Shown here: positions 8,795 to 16,116 of the stretch, in pieces | How positions within the stretch are numbered: position 1 is the first letter of the stretch | How the letters are laid out: each line of letters opens with the position of its first letter | Assembly (NCBI GenBank): GCA_947259425.1 | Contig: CAMYMO010000002.1 | Coordinates: forward strand, 1 to 20,684 | Length of the DNA stretch: 20,684 nucleotides | Source: an uncultured Ectothiorhodospiraceae bacterium | GTDB taxonomy: Bacteria > Pseudomonadota > Gammaproteobacteria > UBA6429 > Thiohalophilaceae | Direction of reading: 5' to 3' | Made by a program: the position numbers and the translations under genes | Notes under the pieces: generated by a model | Told to the model about the DNA's origin: nothing | The model's database searches: none | What the model saw: the letters and a program-made list of their open reading frames with translations, nothing else

Positions 8795-9810
8795 GAATCA
8801 ACTCCTGCTGCCACTAGTGAAAGACTGTCACCACTAATTTTGGGTCTTTCAACCATTTCTAAAATCTTAACCGCCTTACTGCCCTTATGTACGCCGTAGG
8901 TCCCACGAAAAACAGGAACGTCTTCTGCAACAACCGTTATTTTTTCCGGATAATTTAATGGAATTATATCGCCTTCCTGTAAATCTATAATTTCGGATAA
9001 TGTCAATGTTGTATCCGCAAGTTCACAAGTTAGATTAATTTCCGCACTCTTCACTTCTTCTTTCAATGCGGATATCCATCGATCATCACGCTCTGCGCGA
9101 TCACTTTGCACGCCTGCATCCAATAAATCCCTTATCGGTTCCAGCATCGAATAAGGCATCACTACATAAAAGTTTCCACCACCGCCATCGAGTTCAACAT
9201 TGAAACCACTTACCACGACAACTTCAGTCGGGCTAACGATATTGGCGAATTGCGGGTTGACCTCCATGTTTAAAAATTCAAACTCGACATCCATAACCGG
9301 CTTCCAAGCTTCAATCAAATCTTTGAATGCTAATTTCAAAACAATTTCGATTACTCTTGTCTCAGTCGCTGAAAATTCACGACCTTCAATTTTTGCATGT
9401 CGCCCGGAACCGCCAAAATAATTATCAACGGTAATGAAAACCAATTTTGGATCGATGACACAGAGTGCTTTGCCACGTAGAGGATTTATCTTGACTAGAT
9501 TTAAACTGGTTGGCACGAATAAACTATGCATGTACTCCGAAAATTTCATCATTTGCACACCGGAGACCGATATCTCTGCGGTGCGACGCAACATATTAAA
9601 GATACTGATCCGAAAATAACGTGCGAAACGTTCATTAATCATTTCAAGCGTCGGCATTCGACCGCGTACTATTCGGTCCTGGCTGGCGAAGTCGAATGAT
9701 CGCGCTACGCCATCAAAGGAAGCAGCCTCGTCTGTTTCAACGTCGCCGCTGTCTACACCGTGTAAAAGTGCATCAATTTCGTCTTGTGATAATAAATCGC
9801 TGGTAGCCAT
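8791..9810 (-). CDS. fliM: Flagellar motor switch protein FliM
   Basis: C-ring switch protein of 339 residues. The N-terminal CheY-P binding peptide LLSQDEIDALL is at residues 6-16. The middle CheC-like domain includes FARYFRISIFNMLRR and ALCVIDPKLVFITVDNYFGG. The C-terminal SpoA domain includes LTLSEIIDLQEGDIIPL. The intact CheY peptide implies chemotactic control of rotation, although no che gene lies in this window. It starts 6 bp after fliL and overlaps fliN by 4 bp. Confidence 0.98.
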   Translation of the reverse strand: MATSDLLSQDEIDALLHGVDSGDVETDEAASFDGVARSFDFASQDRIVRGRMPTLEMINERFARYFRISIFNMLRRTAEISVSGVQMMKFSEYMHSLFVPTSLNLVKINPLRGKALCVIDPKLVFITVDNYFGGSGRHAKIEGREFSATETRVIEIVLKLAFKDLIEAWKPVMDVEFEFLNMEVNPQFANIVSPTEVVVVSGFNVELDGGGGNFYVVMPYSMLEPIRDLLDAGVQSDRAERDDRWISALKEEVKSAEINLTCELADTTLTLSEIIDLQEGDIIPLNYPEKITVVAEDVPVFRGTYGVHKGSKAVKILEMVERPKISGDSLSLVAAGVDS

Positions 9811-9816
9811 AGTTAC

Positions 9817-10392
9817 TCACTGCATAATGAAACTGGTAAAATAAATCTGTTCCACATTTGGAACTGACTCACCTTTAGCTAGTTCTTCACCAGCCTCTTT
9901 TAGTTTTGCTGTCATCGACTCGCCAATAATCTCCTGAACAGCGGCAAGTACTTTTCCCTGCAATGCCTCTTTCCCTTGACGTGTCCGAACGTCATCAAAT
10001 TTTTGCGCGCTTAATATCAATAAGATATTATTTCGAATCACCGGCATATGCGTGATCATCTCGTCCGTGACACGATTATCATAGGTCATTGCTTGCATTT
10101 CGATTTGTAGATAGGCCGCTTCGGATTGCTCTTCAAAATTCACGATATATGCCGGTTTCATATTGAAATAAAATGCCTTCTTAACCACTAATTCTTTTTC
10201 TTCTTCCACCGTCTCATCAGTTTCATCTTTGCTACTACTGCTGTTACCACCTAACACGCCCATAAAATATAAAACGCCAACGACCACCCCGGTGGTGACT
10301 AACATCACCAGCACCATCAAGATGATCATCTTGCCTTTACCGCTTTTGGGGGCCGATTTAGTGTCGAGTTCCAACTCGTCGTCATTCGCCAT
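9817..10392 (-). CDS. fliL: Flagellar basal body-associated protein FliL
   Basis: Single-pass inner membrane protein of 191 residues associated with the stator. It has a charged cytoplasmic N-terminus, one membrane helix (about 22-48), a Ser/Asp/Glu-rich periplasmic linker, and a FliL domain with YIVNFEEQSEAAYLQIEMQ. The C-terminus VEQIYFTSFIMQ matches the family. Good Shine-Dalgarno (AGGAG, 7 bases before ATG). First gene of the long flagellar run, and directly preceded by the sigma-54-like site at 10424-10439, so it is probably a class II/III flagellar operon head. fliK, often found upstream of fliL, is absent here; orn sits in its place. Confidence 0.96.
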   Translation of the reverse strand: MANDDELELDTKSAPKSGKGKMIILMVLVMLVTTGVVVGVLYFMGVLGGNSSSSKDETDETVEEEKELVVKKAFYFNMKPAYIVNFEEQSEAAYLQIEMQAMTYDNRVTDEMITHMPVIRNNILLILSAQKFDDVRTRQGKEALQGKVLAAVQEIIGESMTAKLKEAGEELAKGESVPNVEQIYFTSFIMQ

Positions 10393-10423
10393 TACAAGCT
10401 CCTATAAATGTCTATAACCTAAG

Positions 10424-10439
10424 TGCAAAACACATGCCA
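10424..10439 (-). promoter_or_regulatory. Sigma-54 (RpoN) promoter for the fliL operon
   Basis: On the minus strand the sequence reads TGGCATGTGTTTTGCA. Against the RpoN consensus TGGCACG-N4-TTGC it keeps the invariant GG (-24) and GC (-12) with exactly 10 bases between them, and differs at one consensus base. Transcription would start near 10413, giving a leader of about 20 bases before the fliL ATG. Polar-flagellated gammaproteobacteria are known to drive fliL-type operons with RpoN and FleQ/FlrA; the use here is inferred from the match and its position. Confidence 0.85.
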
Positions 10440-10487
10440 CGGATGTAGCAATATATAAACATTGGAATTCAATGGCTTAGAAGGGAA

Positions 10488-10506
10488 CGCTGGCAAAGTG
10501 CCAGCG
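10488..10506. repeat. Perfect 8-bp inverted repeat (hairpin), orn-fliL gap
   Basis: CGCTGGCA and TGCCAGCG are separated by a 3-base loop. On the minus strand it is followed by TTCCCTTCT, only weakly U-rich, so it might serve as a poor intrinsic terminator for orn upstream of the fliL promoter. No good U-tract follows on either strand. Confidence 0.6.
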
Positions 10507-10521
10507 CTTTGACAGCTAGCC

Positions 10522-10542
10522 GATTCTCGGTTGCCGAGAATC
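10522..10542. repeat. Perfect 9-bp inverted repeat (hairpin) after orn
   Basis: GATTCTCGG and CCGAGAATC are separated by a 3-base loop (TTG), about 42 bases past the orn stop. No T-run follows on either strand, so a classical intrinsic terminator is not supported. It could stabilise the 3' end of the orn mRNA, or be part of a tandem hairpin structure with the repeat at 10488-10506. Confidence 0.6.
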
Positions 10543-10583
10543 TGACAAGCGGTGCTATTCGAAGTAAAAAAGGTGAGTCGTTA

Positions 10584-11150
10584 TTAAACTGCTTTGCTTA
10601 TATCTTCAGAAACGATCATATGCTCGCGGTAGTAGCGCAGTTCTTCAATCGATTCTTTTATGTCATCAAGCGCAAGATGGGCCCCTTTTTTATTAAAGCC
10701 CGTCGCTACATTCGGCAACCAGCGTTTCGCCAGTTCTTTTAAGGTACTGACATCCAGGTTGCGATAGTGAAAATAGGCCTCTAACGCCGGCATAGACCTC
10801 GCTAAAAAACGCCGATCCTGACAAATACTATTCCCACACATCGGAGAGGTCTTTGCTGCAACAAACTCGGATAAAAATTCGATGGTCGCCTGCTCAGCCT
10901 GTTCTTCATTGGTGGAACTGCCTTTAACCCGATCGATCAAGCCGGATTTACCATGTTGTTTGGTATTCCAATCATCCATACCATTCAGCACACTATCGGC
11001 CTGATGAATAGCCATCACAGGGCCTTCAGCCAGTACATTGAGATTGGCATCCGTTACTATGGTCGCAATTTCGATAATTAGGTCATTTTGAGTATCTAAT
11101 CCGGTCATTTCCAGATCGATCCAGATCAAATTGTTTGCATCTTGAGTCAT
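10584..11150 (-). CDS. orn: Oligoribonuclease
   Basis: DEDDh 3'-5' exoribonuclease of 188 residues that degrades two- to five-base RNAs to mononucleotides. It also degrades pGpG, the linear product of cyclic-di-GMP turnover. Catalytic residues are visible: D12 and E14 in IWIDLEMTGLD, D112 in CQDRRFLARSMP, and H158 and D163 in HLALDDIKESI. Length and sequence are typical throughout. ATG start with AGGG just upstream. Transcribed alone from the gap shared with the M48 protease gene; a TACAAT at 11191-11196 (minus) could be its -10. Its placement beside the flagellar operon also occurs in related genomes, where orn neighbours rsgA and motAB. Confidence 0.98.
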   Translation of the reverse strand: MTQDANNLIWIDLEMTGLDTQNDLIIEIATIVTDANLNVLAEGPVMAIHQADSVLNGMDDWNTKQHGKSGLIDRVKGSSTNEEQAEQATIEFLSEFVAAKTSPMCGNSICQDRRFLARSMPALEAYFHYRNLDVSTLKELAKRWLPNVATGFNKKGAHLALDDIKESIEELRYYREHMIVSEDISKAV

Positions 11151-11303
11151 ATTTACCCTTTAAAAATAATCAACATCTAACTTGCCATGTATTGTAGCAA
11201 AGGCTAATCTGCCCAATAGAAATGCAGTCATGATGAAATAGTAAGCAACTTTTTTACGTCTTTTTCGTCAGAACCAATATAATAGTGTAATTAGGAGTTA
11301 ATT
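11151..11303. promoter_or_regulatory. Divergent promoter region orn / M48 protease
   Basis: Short gap between two divergent genes. On the plus strand TATAAT at 11278-11283 is a perfect -10, but the bases where a -35 should be are poor; the AGGAG at 11293-11297 lies six bases before the GTG start of the protease gene. On the minus strand TACAAT (11191-11196) may be the orn -10, again with a weak -35. Both calls rest only on -10 matches. Confidence 0.4.
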
Positions 11304-12554
11304 GTGTGGTTTAGTTATATTTTTCTCGTTGCCTTAGCTGGCGCCATTACCTTGCAGTGGTGGCTAATTCTGCGGCAAAGCAAACATGTTGCCAACAACA
11401 AAAATGCTGTCCCCGCGGCGTTTGCAGATAAAATCAGCCTTGAAGAGCACCAGAAGGCCGCCGCTTACACCAGTGCGAAATTGAGCGTTGCTAAAATTGA
11501 ATTATTTTACGGAGTCGCCGTTTTGCTACTCTGGACTTTTGGTGGCGGCTTGAATCTACTTGATCAACTTTGGGCACCTATTACCAGCGATCCGCTTTGG
11601 CTTGGGGTGGCAGTTATGATCAGTTTCATCATTGCCGGTGTTTTTATTGATTTGCCCTTTTCAATCTATCGTACTTTTGTGGTTGAAACCAAGTTCGGTT
11701 TTAACAAAATGACCTTTCCACTTTTCATCACTGATTTTATCAAAGGCATTTTGGTAAATTTAATCATTATTACTCCTTTGCTTTGGGTTGTGCTGTGGCT
11801 CATGCAGACAGCAGGAAGCTACTGGTGGATCTATGCCTGGGCCGTGATTGTCTCATTTATGCTATTAATGATGTTTATTTACCCTACCTTTATTGCTCCA
11901 CTGTTTAATAAATTTGCGCTCCTGGATGACGTTAACTTAAAAGAACGTATCGAAAGTTTACTCGAGCGCTGCGGTTTTAAGAGTAAGGGAATCTATATTA
12001 TGGACGGTTCAAGGCGTTCCAGTCACGGTAATGCCTATTTCACCGGCTTAGGCAATAACAAACGCATCGTTTTTTTTGACACTTTATTGGAATCTCTACA
12101 GCCACAAGAGATTGAGGCGGTACTGGCACATGAGCTTGGACATTTCAAACACAAACATATTACCAAACAGTTATTTATGATGTCGTTTCTGATGTTAGGC
12201 TCGCTTGCATTACTCGGCTGGCTGATGCAACAGGGCTGGTTCTATTCTGGTTTGGGAGTCACTTCAACCACAACGCATATGGCATTAATCATTTTCATGC
12301 TTGTCATGTCCGTATTTGGTATCTATTTTCAACCGGTATTTTCTTTCTTTAGCCGTAAAAATGAGTTTGAAGCGGATGATTTTGCCGCAAAGCAAAGTAA
12401 TGCAGGCGATCTCATTCATGCGCTGGTAAAACTTTATAAAGAAAATGCCAATACGCTAACGCCCGACCCACTCTATTCTGCTTTTCACGATTCGCATCCA
12501 CCGGCCCCGGTCAGGGTTGCGTTTTTAACAAGTAAAATGAAAGACAATGATTAA
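11304..12554 (+). CDS. M48 family membrane metalloprotease (Ste24/CAAX protease-like)
   Basis: Integral membrane zinc protease of 416 residues. The N-terminal M48_N-type region has several hydrophobic helices (about 1-25, 65-85, 100-118, 147-195). The zinc motif HELGH is at 276-280, and the third ligand is probably E354 in NEFEADDFA. HSDSHP-like C-terminal sequence (FHDSHPPAPVR) matches Ste24-type proteins. Bacteria lack prenylated CAAX proteins, so the substrate is unknown; a role in membrane protein quality control is only inference. It starts at GTG, supported by AGGAG six bases upstream. First gene of the plus-strand operon with the cytochrome, the dehydratase and rsgA. Distinct from HtpX by its length and N-terminal domain. 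Confidence 0.94.
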   Translation: MWFSYIFLVALAGAITLQWWLILRQSKHVANNKNAVPAAFADKISLEEHQKAAAYTSAKLSVAKIELFYGVAVLLLWTFGGGLNLLDQLWAPITSDPLWLGVAVMISFIIAGVFIDLPFSIYRTFVVETKFGFNKMTFPLFITDFIKGILVNLIIITPLLWVVLWLMQTAGSYWWIYAWAVIVSFMLLMMFIYPTFIAPLFNKFALLDDVNLKERIESLLERCGFKSKGIYIMDGSRRSSHGNAYFTGLGNNKRIVFFDTLLESLQPQEIEAVLAHELGHFKHKHITKQLFMMSFLMLGSLALLGWLMQQGWFYSGLGVTSTTTHMALIIFMLVMSVFGIYFQPVFSFFSRKNEFEADDFAAKQSNAGDLIHALVKLYKENANTLTPDPLYSAFHDSHPPAPVRVAFLTSKMKDND

Positions 12555-12565
12555 CACATATTTAA

Positions 12566-12570
12566 AAGGA
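12566..12570 (+). promoter_or_regulatory. Ribosome binding site deciding the cytochrome start
   Basis: AAGGA nine bases before the ATG at 12580. It supports that start over the upstream in-frame ATG at 12547, which lies inside the 3' end of the protease gene and would put eleven polar residues before the signal peptide. Confidence 0.7.
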
Positions 12571-12579
12571 ACATTACGT

Positions 12580-12885
12580 ATGAAACTTAAATTAGGAATG
12601 ATTACTGCTGCCATTATCATTTCAAATAGCAGCTTTGCAGGTGATATCAAACGAGGCCAGGAGTTGCATGACGAAAACTGCATCTCTTGCCATAAATCAA
12701 TGCAGGGTGGTGATGGTTCTGGGATCTACACGCGTGAAGACCGTCGTATAGATTCTTTTGCCGCATTAACGAAACAGGTTAAGCGCTGTAAAACCAGTCT
12801 TGGCGTTTCCTGGCCTGAGCATCAAATTGAAGATGTCATTGCCTACTTGAATGATTCATTTTATAAATTCAAAACAGATAAGTAA
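12580..12885 (+). CDS. Small periplasmic mono-heme cytochrome c
   Basis: Protein of 101 residues with a signal peptide (1-20, cut predicted after SSFA) and one covalent heme site CISCH at 34-38. The mature protein is only about 81 residues. The C-terminal part has CKTSLGVSWPEHQIEDVIAYLN, a helix typical of small cytochrome c domains. The only Met after the heme motif is Met41, three residues past the heme His, too close to be the sixth ligand. His81 and Cys70 are the alternatives I can see. The electron donor and acceptor are unknown. Starts after the protease gene and its stop overlaps the dehydratase start (TAATG), so the two are probably coupled. Confidence 0.88.
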   Translation: MKLKLGMITAAIIISNSSFAGDIKRGQELHDENCISCHKSMQGGDGSGIYTREDRRIDSFAALTKQVKRCKTSLGVSWPEHQIEDVIAYLNDSFYKFKTDK

Positions 12886-13229
12886 TGACATCAACAACAC
12901 TGAACGATTTATTAACCGAGTCGTGCCATCCATTAGCTAAAGGCACAGCGAGTTTAAGCAAACCTGAAACCGAGGAATTGCTGGCTTTAATTTCGGAATG
13001 GACTATTTGCAAGGATGGAAAATCCATTAGTCGAAATTATAAATTTAAAAATTACTATGAAACCATGTCATTCGTAAATGTCGCCGCCTGGATTGCCCAC
13101 CAGCAAGATCATCACCCTGACATACTCCTTACATATAACCATTGTCTGATAACCTACTCCACTCATTCAGTTGATGGGTTATCACGAAATGATTTCATTT
13201 GTGCCGCTAAAACAGACGACCTGCGCTAA
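12885..13229 (+). CDS. phhB: Pterin-4a-carbinolamine dehydratase
   Basis: Protein of 114 residues, the normal size for the family, which dehydrates 4a-hydroxytetrahydrobiopterin during recycling of the pterin cofactor of aromatic amino acid hydroxylases. The active-site pattern is present: H76-H77-P78, then Y84, H94 and D103 within HHPDILLTYN...STHSVDGLSRND. No phenylalanine hydroxylase gene lies next to it, so the symbol reflects the family rather than a proven pathway. Start overlaps the cytochrome stop by one base. A moonlighting or molybdopterin-related role has been suggested for some relatives; I cannot decide from the sequence. Confidence 0.93.
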   Translation: MTSTTLNDLLTESCHPLAKGTASLSKPETEELLALISEWTICKDGKSISRNYKFKNYYETMSFVNVAAWIAHQQDHHPDILLTYNHCLITYSTHSVDGLSRNDFICAAKTDDLR

Positions 13230-13244
13230 GTATCTCGGTTCATT

Positions 13245-14147
13245 ATGAGCGAAGAGATAAACAAGCAAATGACTGCGACGGTAATTAGTCATTTTGGTAA
13301 TGAAGTTCTAATAAATAACCAGGCTAACGAGAATATACGGGCAAAGGTTAAAGCCAGCCTCCCCGCCCTGGTCTGTGGAGATAAGGTTATTTGGCAAGAA
13401 AATAAGTTGCATGAAGCCATTGTAATTGAGCTTTTACCTCGCCATGGGTTACTAACCCGTTCCACACAATATTCTGCAGAAAAATTGATTGCCGCCAACG
13501 TTGATATTGCTTTTATCATTACGAGTCACAAACCTGCGTTCAAGACGGGATTGCTCGATCGTTATGTCGCGGCCTGTGAATTAGCTGAAATCCAAGTTGC
13601 TATTTTGTTCAATAAAATTGATACCATTTCCGACGAGGAATTAGCTAACTATAAATCCATTCTCAAACCTTACCAGGATATTGGCTACCCCGTGCATTAT
13701 ATCAGCGCGAAAAAGCAGCTGGGAATCGATTCATTTAAACAAACCATTCATAATAAGACTGGGGTTTTGGTTGGACAATCGGGTGTTGGAAAATCTTCGA
13801 TCTTACGAGCCTTGTTTCCGGAAGCGAACCCTAAAATTGGCGACATCTCGATTAAAACCAATAAAGGCAAACACACGACCACATACAGCGAGCTCTACGC
13901 GCTTGATGACCATTCATTTTTAATTGATTCACCTGGAATACGCGAATTCGGATTAAATATTGATGAACCCGAATCACTTGCTTATGGCTTCAGGGAATTC
14001 CAGGCATTCCTGGGACAATGTCAGTTTCGTGATTGCAAGCATACCACCGAACCTAAGTGTGCTATTTCGCAGGCGGTAAAAGAAAATAAGATAACTCAAC
14101 AACGTTGGGACAGTTATAAAGGCATTCTAGCCTCCCTGTCAGAATAA
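13245..14147 (+). CDS. rsgA: Small ribosomal subunit biogenesis GTPase RsgA
   Basis: Circularly permuted GTPase that acts late in 30S maturation. An N-terminal OB fold (about 9-70) is followed by the permuted G motifs: G4 NKID at 123-126, G1 GQSGVGKS at 177-184 and G3 DSPG at 228-231. The C-terminal zinc site is C259, C264, H266 and C272. At 300 residues it is shorter than the E. coli protein (about 350), because the basic N-terminal extension is missing. The ATG at 13245 has no clear Shine-Dalgarno. The in-frame ATG at 13269 has GAAGAGA upstream and would start right at the OB fold, so the true start is open. Last gene of its operon, converging on motB with a 10-bp gap. Confidence 0.97.
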   Translation: MSEEINKQMTATVISHFGNEVLINNQANENIRAKVKASLPALVCGDKVIWQENKLHEAIVIELLPRHGLLTRSTQYSAEKLIAANVDIAFIITSHKPAFKTGLLDRYVAACELAEIQVAILFNKIDTISDEELANYKSILKPYQDIGYPVHYISAKKQLGIDSFKQTIHNKTGVLVGQSGVGKSSILRALFPEANPKIGDISIKTNKGKHTTTYSELYALDDHSFLIDSPGIREFGLNIDEPESLAYGFREFQAFLGQCQFRDCKHTTEPKCAISQAVKENKITQQRWDSYKGILASLSE

Positions 14148-14157
14148 AGAGTTTACT

Positions 14158-15195
14158 TTAGTTTGTTTTTAACCTTTTTTTAATATCTTTTGGTTTTACA
14201 CCACCTCGTCCGGCTAACAATCCGATGGCAATTTCTGTTTCTTTATTTAACACCACAATACTGATTCGACGATTGATTGGGCTGTTAGGCCGTGCCTTAT
14301 CAAATAATACTGAATCAGATAAACCAATCACCTGGCCGATTTTACTGGATTTCATCCCGCCTTTTACCAATTCACGACGCGCCGCATTCGCGCGGTCGGC
14401 TGATAACTCCCAATTGCTGTAGGCACGTCGTTCTTCAAACGAACCATATTCGACATAAATATATTTGGTGGCAAAAGGTGATGAGTCGGTATGACCGGTG
14501 ATGCTGACATGATTCGGGACGGTATTGATTATTCTACCGATTTTTTTCAAAATTCTTCGCGTATGCGCCTTTAAAATTGCACTACTGGAATCAAACATCG
14601 GCCTGTTCTTTTTATCGACTATCTGGATACGTAACCCCTGTGGTGTCACATCAATAAATAATTGATCTTTAAACTTACTCAGCGCCTGACTTTTTATAAT
14701 GGCCTCTTTTAGATTAGCCAACAGGGTATCAAGTCGTTTTTGATCCACCGCACGTTCTTGATCAGATATGACGGGTTCTTTTTCATCCTTCTTATCTTTC
14801 TTATCTTTTTCTTCATTCCGGCTGTTCTTATCCTTATCGGTCTCCTTGTCGCCTTTCTGATCACTGTCATTATCTTTTTGTTGAAAAGACTTTTTATTTT
14901 CATCGCTGGGTGCTTTTTTCAATTTACTGCTGCGAGGGATCTCCATCGCCCCACCCATTTTGATCATACTGGTGCTCGCGCCGCCTGGTCCTTGGGTCCC
15001 GGTTGGATTACGAAACCAGTCAGCAATACCTTCACGCACGTGGTGCGAGCTTCCGCCTAACAACCACATCAATAGAAAAAAGGCCATCATCGCCGTAACG
15101 AAATCGGCATAGGCCACCTTCCAGGCACCACCATGATGACCATGGCCGCCTTTCTTGATTTTTTTAATGATTATCGGTTGTTGCTTATCGTCCAC
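14158..15195 (-). CDS. motB: Flagellar motor stator protein MotB
   Basis: Stator protein of 345 residues, anchored to peptidoglycan. After a basic N-terminus comes the single membrane helix AYADFVTAMMAFFLLMWLL, with the proton-carrying Asp at 31. The C-terminal OmpA-like peptidoglycan domain (about 180-320) shows SITGHTDSSPF, ELSADRANAARREL and NRRISIVV. Between them lies an unusually charged Lys/Asp/Glu-rich linker (residues 88-141). Starts at GTG, with GGAG upstream and a 22-bp gap after motA. The helix sequence and the E. coli-like MotA partner suggest a proton-driven stator rather than a sodium PomB type; that is inference. Probably co-transcribed with motA from the sigma-28-like promoter. 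Confidence 0.97.
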   Translation of the reverse strand: MDDKQQPIIIKKIKKGGHGHHGGAWKVAYADFVTAMMAFFLLMWLLGGSSHHVREGIADWFRNPTGTQGPGGASTSMIKMGGAMEIPRSSKLKKAPSDENKKSFQQKDNDSDQKGDKETDKDKNSRNEEKDKKDKKDEKEPVISDQERAVDQKRLDTLLANLKEAIIKSQALSKFKDQLFIDVTPQGLRIQIVDKKNRPMFDSSSAILKAHTRRILKKIGRIINTVPNHVSITGHTDSSPFATKYIYVEYGSFEERRAYSNWELSADRANAARRELVKGGMKSSKIGQVIGLSDSVLFDKARPNSPINRRISIVVLNKETEIAIGLLAGRGGVKPKDIKKRLKTN

Positions 15196-15217
15196 GATAG
15201 GCTCCGTAGCGGAAGGA

Positions 15218-16072
15218 TTACTTCTGTTCTTTGATGTGTTCTTCTAGTTCTGAAAAGCTAGGCCGAACACTACTGGCCAGTACTTTACGACCAAATTCAA
15301 TGGCAATCTGCGGGGTATAACCATTCAACGTTGCCAGGATACAGGTCTTGGCACAGCCAAACATCATGCCATCTTCTTCGACTCGCCCCTCCATGGCTTT
15401 TGCCATTGGCCCAACAAATCCATAAGCAAATAAAATACCCAGGAAAGTACCCACCAATGCAGCACCTACTTTTTGACCGAGTACTTCAGGGGGTTCACTG
15501 ATAAAGCCCATGGTAATCACCACGCCCATGACCGCGGCTACGATACCGAAACCGGGTAACCCATCCGACATCGTGGTTACTGCGGTCGGTCCTGCCTCCG
15601 CTTCATGGTGGTGTGTTTCCAATTCGACATCCATCAGGCTTTCCAGCTCAATGGCATTCATGTTACCGCCCACCATCAAGCGTAAATAGTCGCAAATGAA
15701 ATCGGTCATGTGGTGGTTTTTGGAAATACTGGGAAACTGGTTAAAGATTTCACTTTCGTGCGGCTCGTCGATATCGGTTTCCAGTGCCATCAGGCCTTCC
15801 TTGCGCGCCTTGGCAAACAGGTTATGCATCAGGGTCAGCAGATCCATGTAAGCTGACTTCTTGTACTTACTGCCTTTTAATATCCCAACTAGACCGCTAG
15901 CCGATGCTTTTAAAACAGAAGGAGGATTGGAAATAATAAAGGCACCGGTTGCGCCCCCCAAAATAATCATGAGTTCAGGTGGGTGCCATAATGCCAACAA
16001 TTGTCCACCCGAAATGATGAACCCACCAAATACGCAAACAATAACAAAAAGAATACCAAAGATGACTTTCAT
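15218..16072 (-). CDS. motA: Flagellar motor stator protein MotA
   Basis: Stator protein of 284 residues with four membrane helices (about 3-22, 33-50, 170-192 and 202-225). The cytoplasmic loop keeps the residues that contact FliG: R90 and E98 in ARKEGLMALE, at the same numbers as in E. coli. The conserved pore region GLPGFGIVAAVMGVVITMG is present. Length is close to that of the Pseudomonas and E. coli MotA proteins. ATG start with AGGA five bases upstream. Head of motAB, with a sigma-28-like promoter 45 to 71 bases before the start. Confidence 0.98.
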   Translation of the reverse strand: MKVIFGILFVIVCVFGGFIISGGQLLALWHPPELMIILGGATGAFIISNPPSVLKASASGLVGILKGSKYKKSAYMDLLTLMHNLFAKARKEGLMALETDIDEPHESEIFNQFPSISKNHHMTDFICDYLRLMVGGNMNAIELESLMDVELETHHHEAEAGPTAVTTMSDGLPGFGIVAAVMGVVITMGFISEPPEVLGQKVGAALVGTFLGILFAYGFVGPMAKAMEGRVEEDGMMFGCAKTCILATLNGYTPQIAIEFGRKVLASSVRPSFSELEEHIKEQK

Positions 16073-16116
16073 GAGTGTCCTAATTCCCTATTAGTCTCAC
16101 CGACTCCACAAGGAAT

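Noticed and set aside
9820..10392. Defence system, prophage, integron, CRISPR or toxin-antitoxin genes anywhere in the window
   Set aside because: Every long gene was assigned to a housekeeping, flagellar or signalling family; no transposase, integrase, repeat-spacer pattern or target duplication was seen.
12547..12579. Upstream ATG for the cytochrome
   Set aside because: It overlaps the protease gene, would add eleven polar residues before the signal peptide, and the AAGGA at 12566-12570 fits the ATG at 12580.
14148..14190. T-rich stretch after rsgA as a terminator
   Set aside because: No hairpin precedes it, and it lies in the coding 3' end of motB.
14740..15060. Very hydrophobic plus-strand open frame that looks like a small membrane protein
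   Set aside because: It is antisense to the charged Lys/Asp/Glu linker of motB; complementing Lys and Glu codons gives Phe, Leu and Ile codons. No ribosome binding site was seen and motB is a clear gene.
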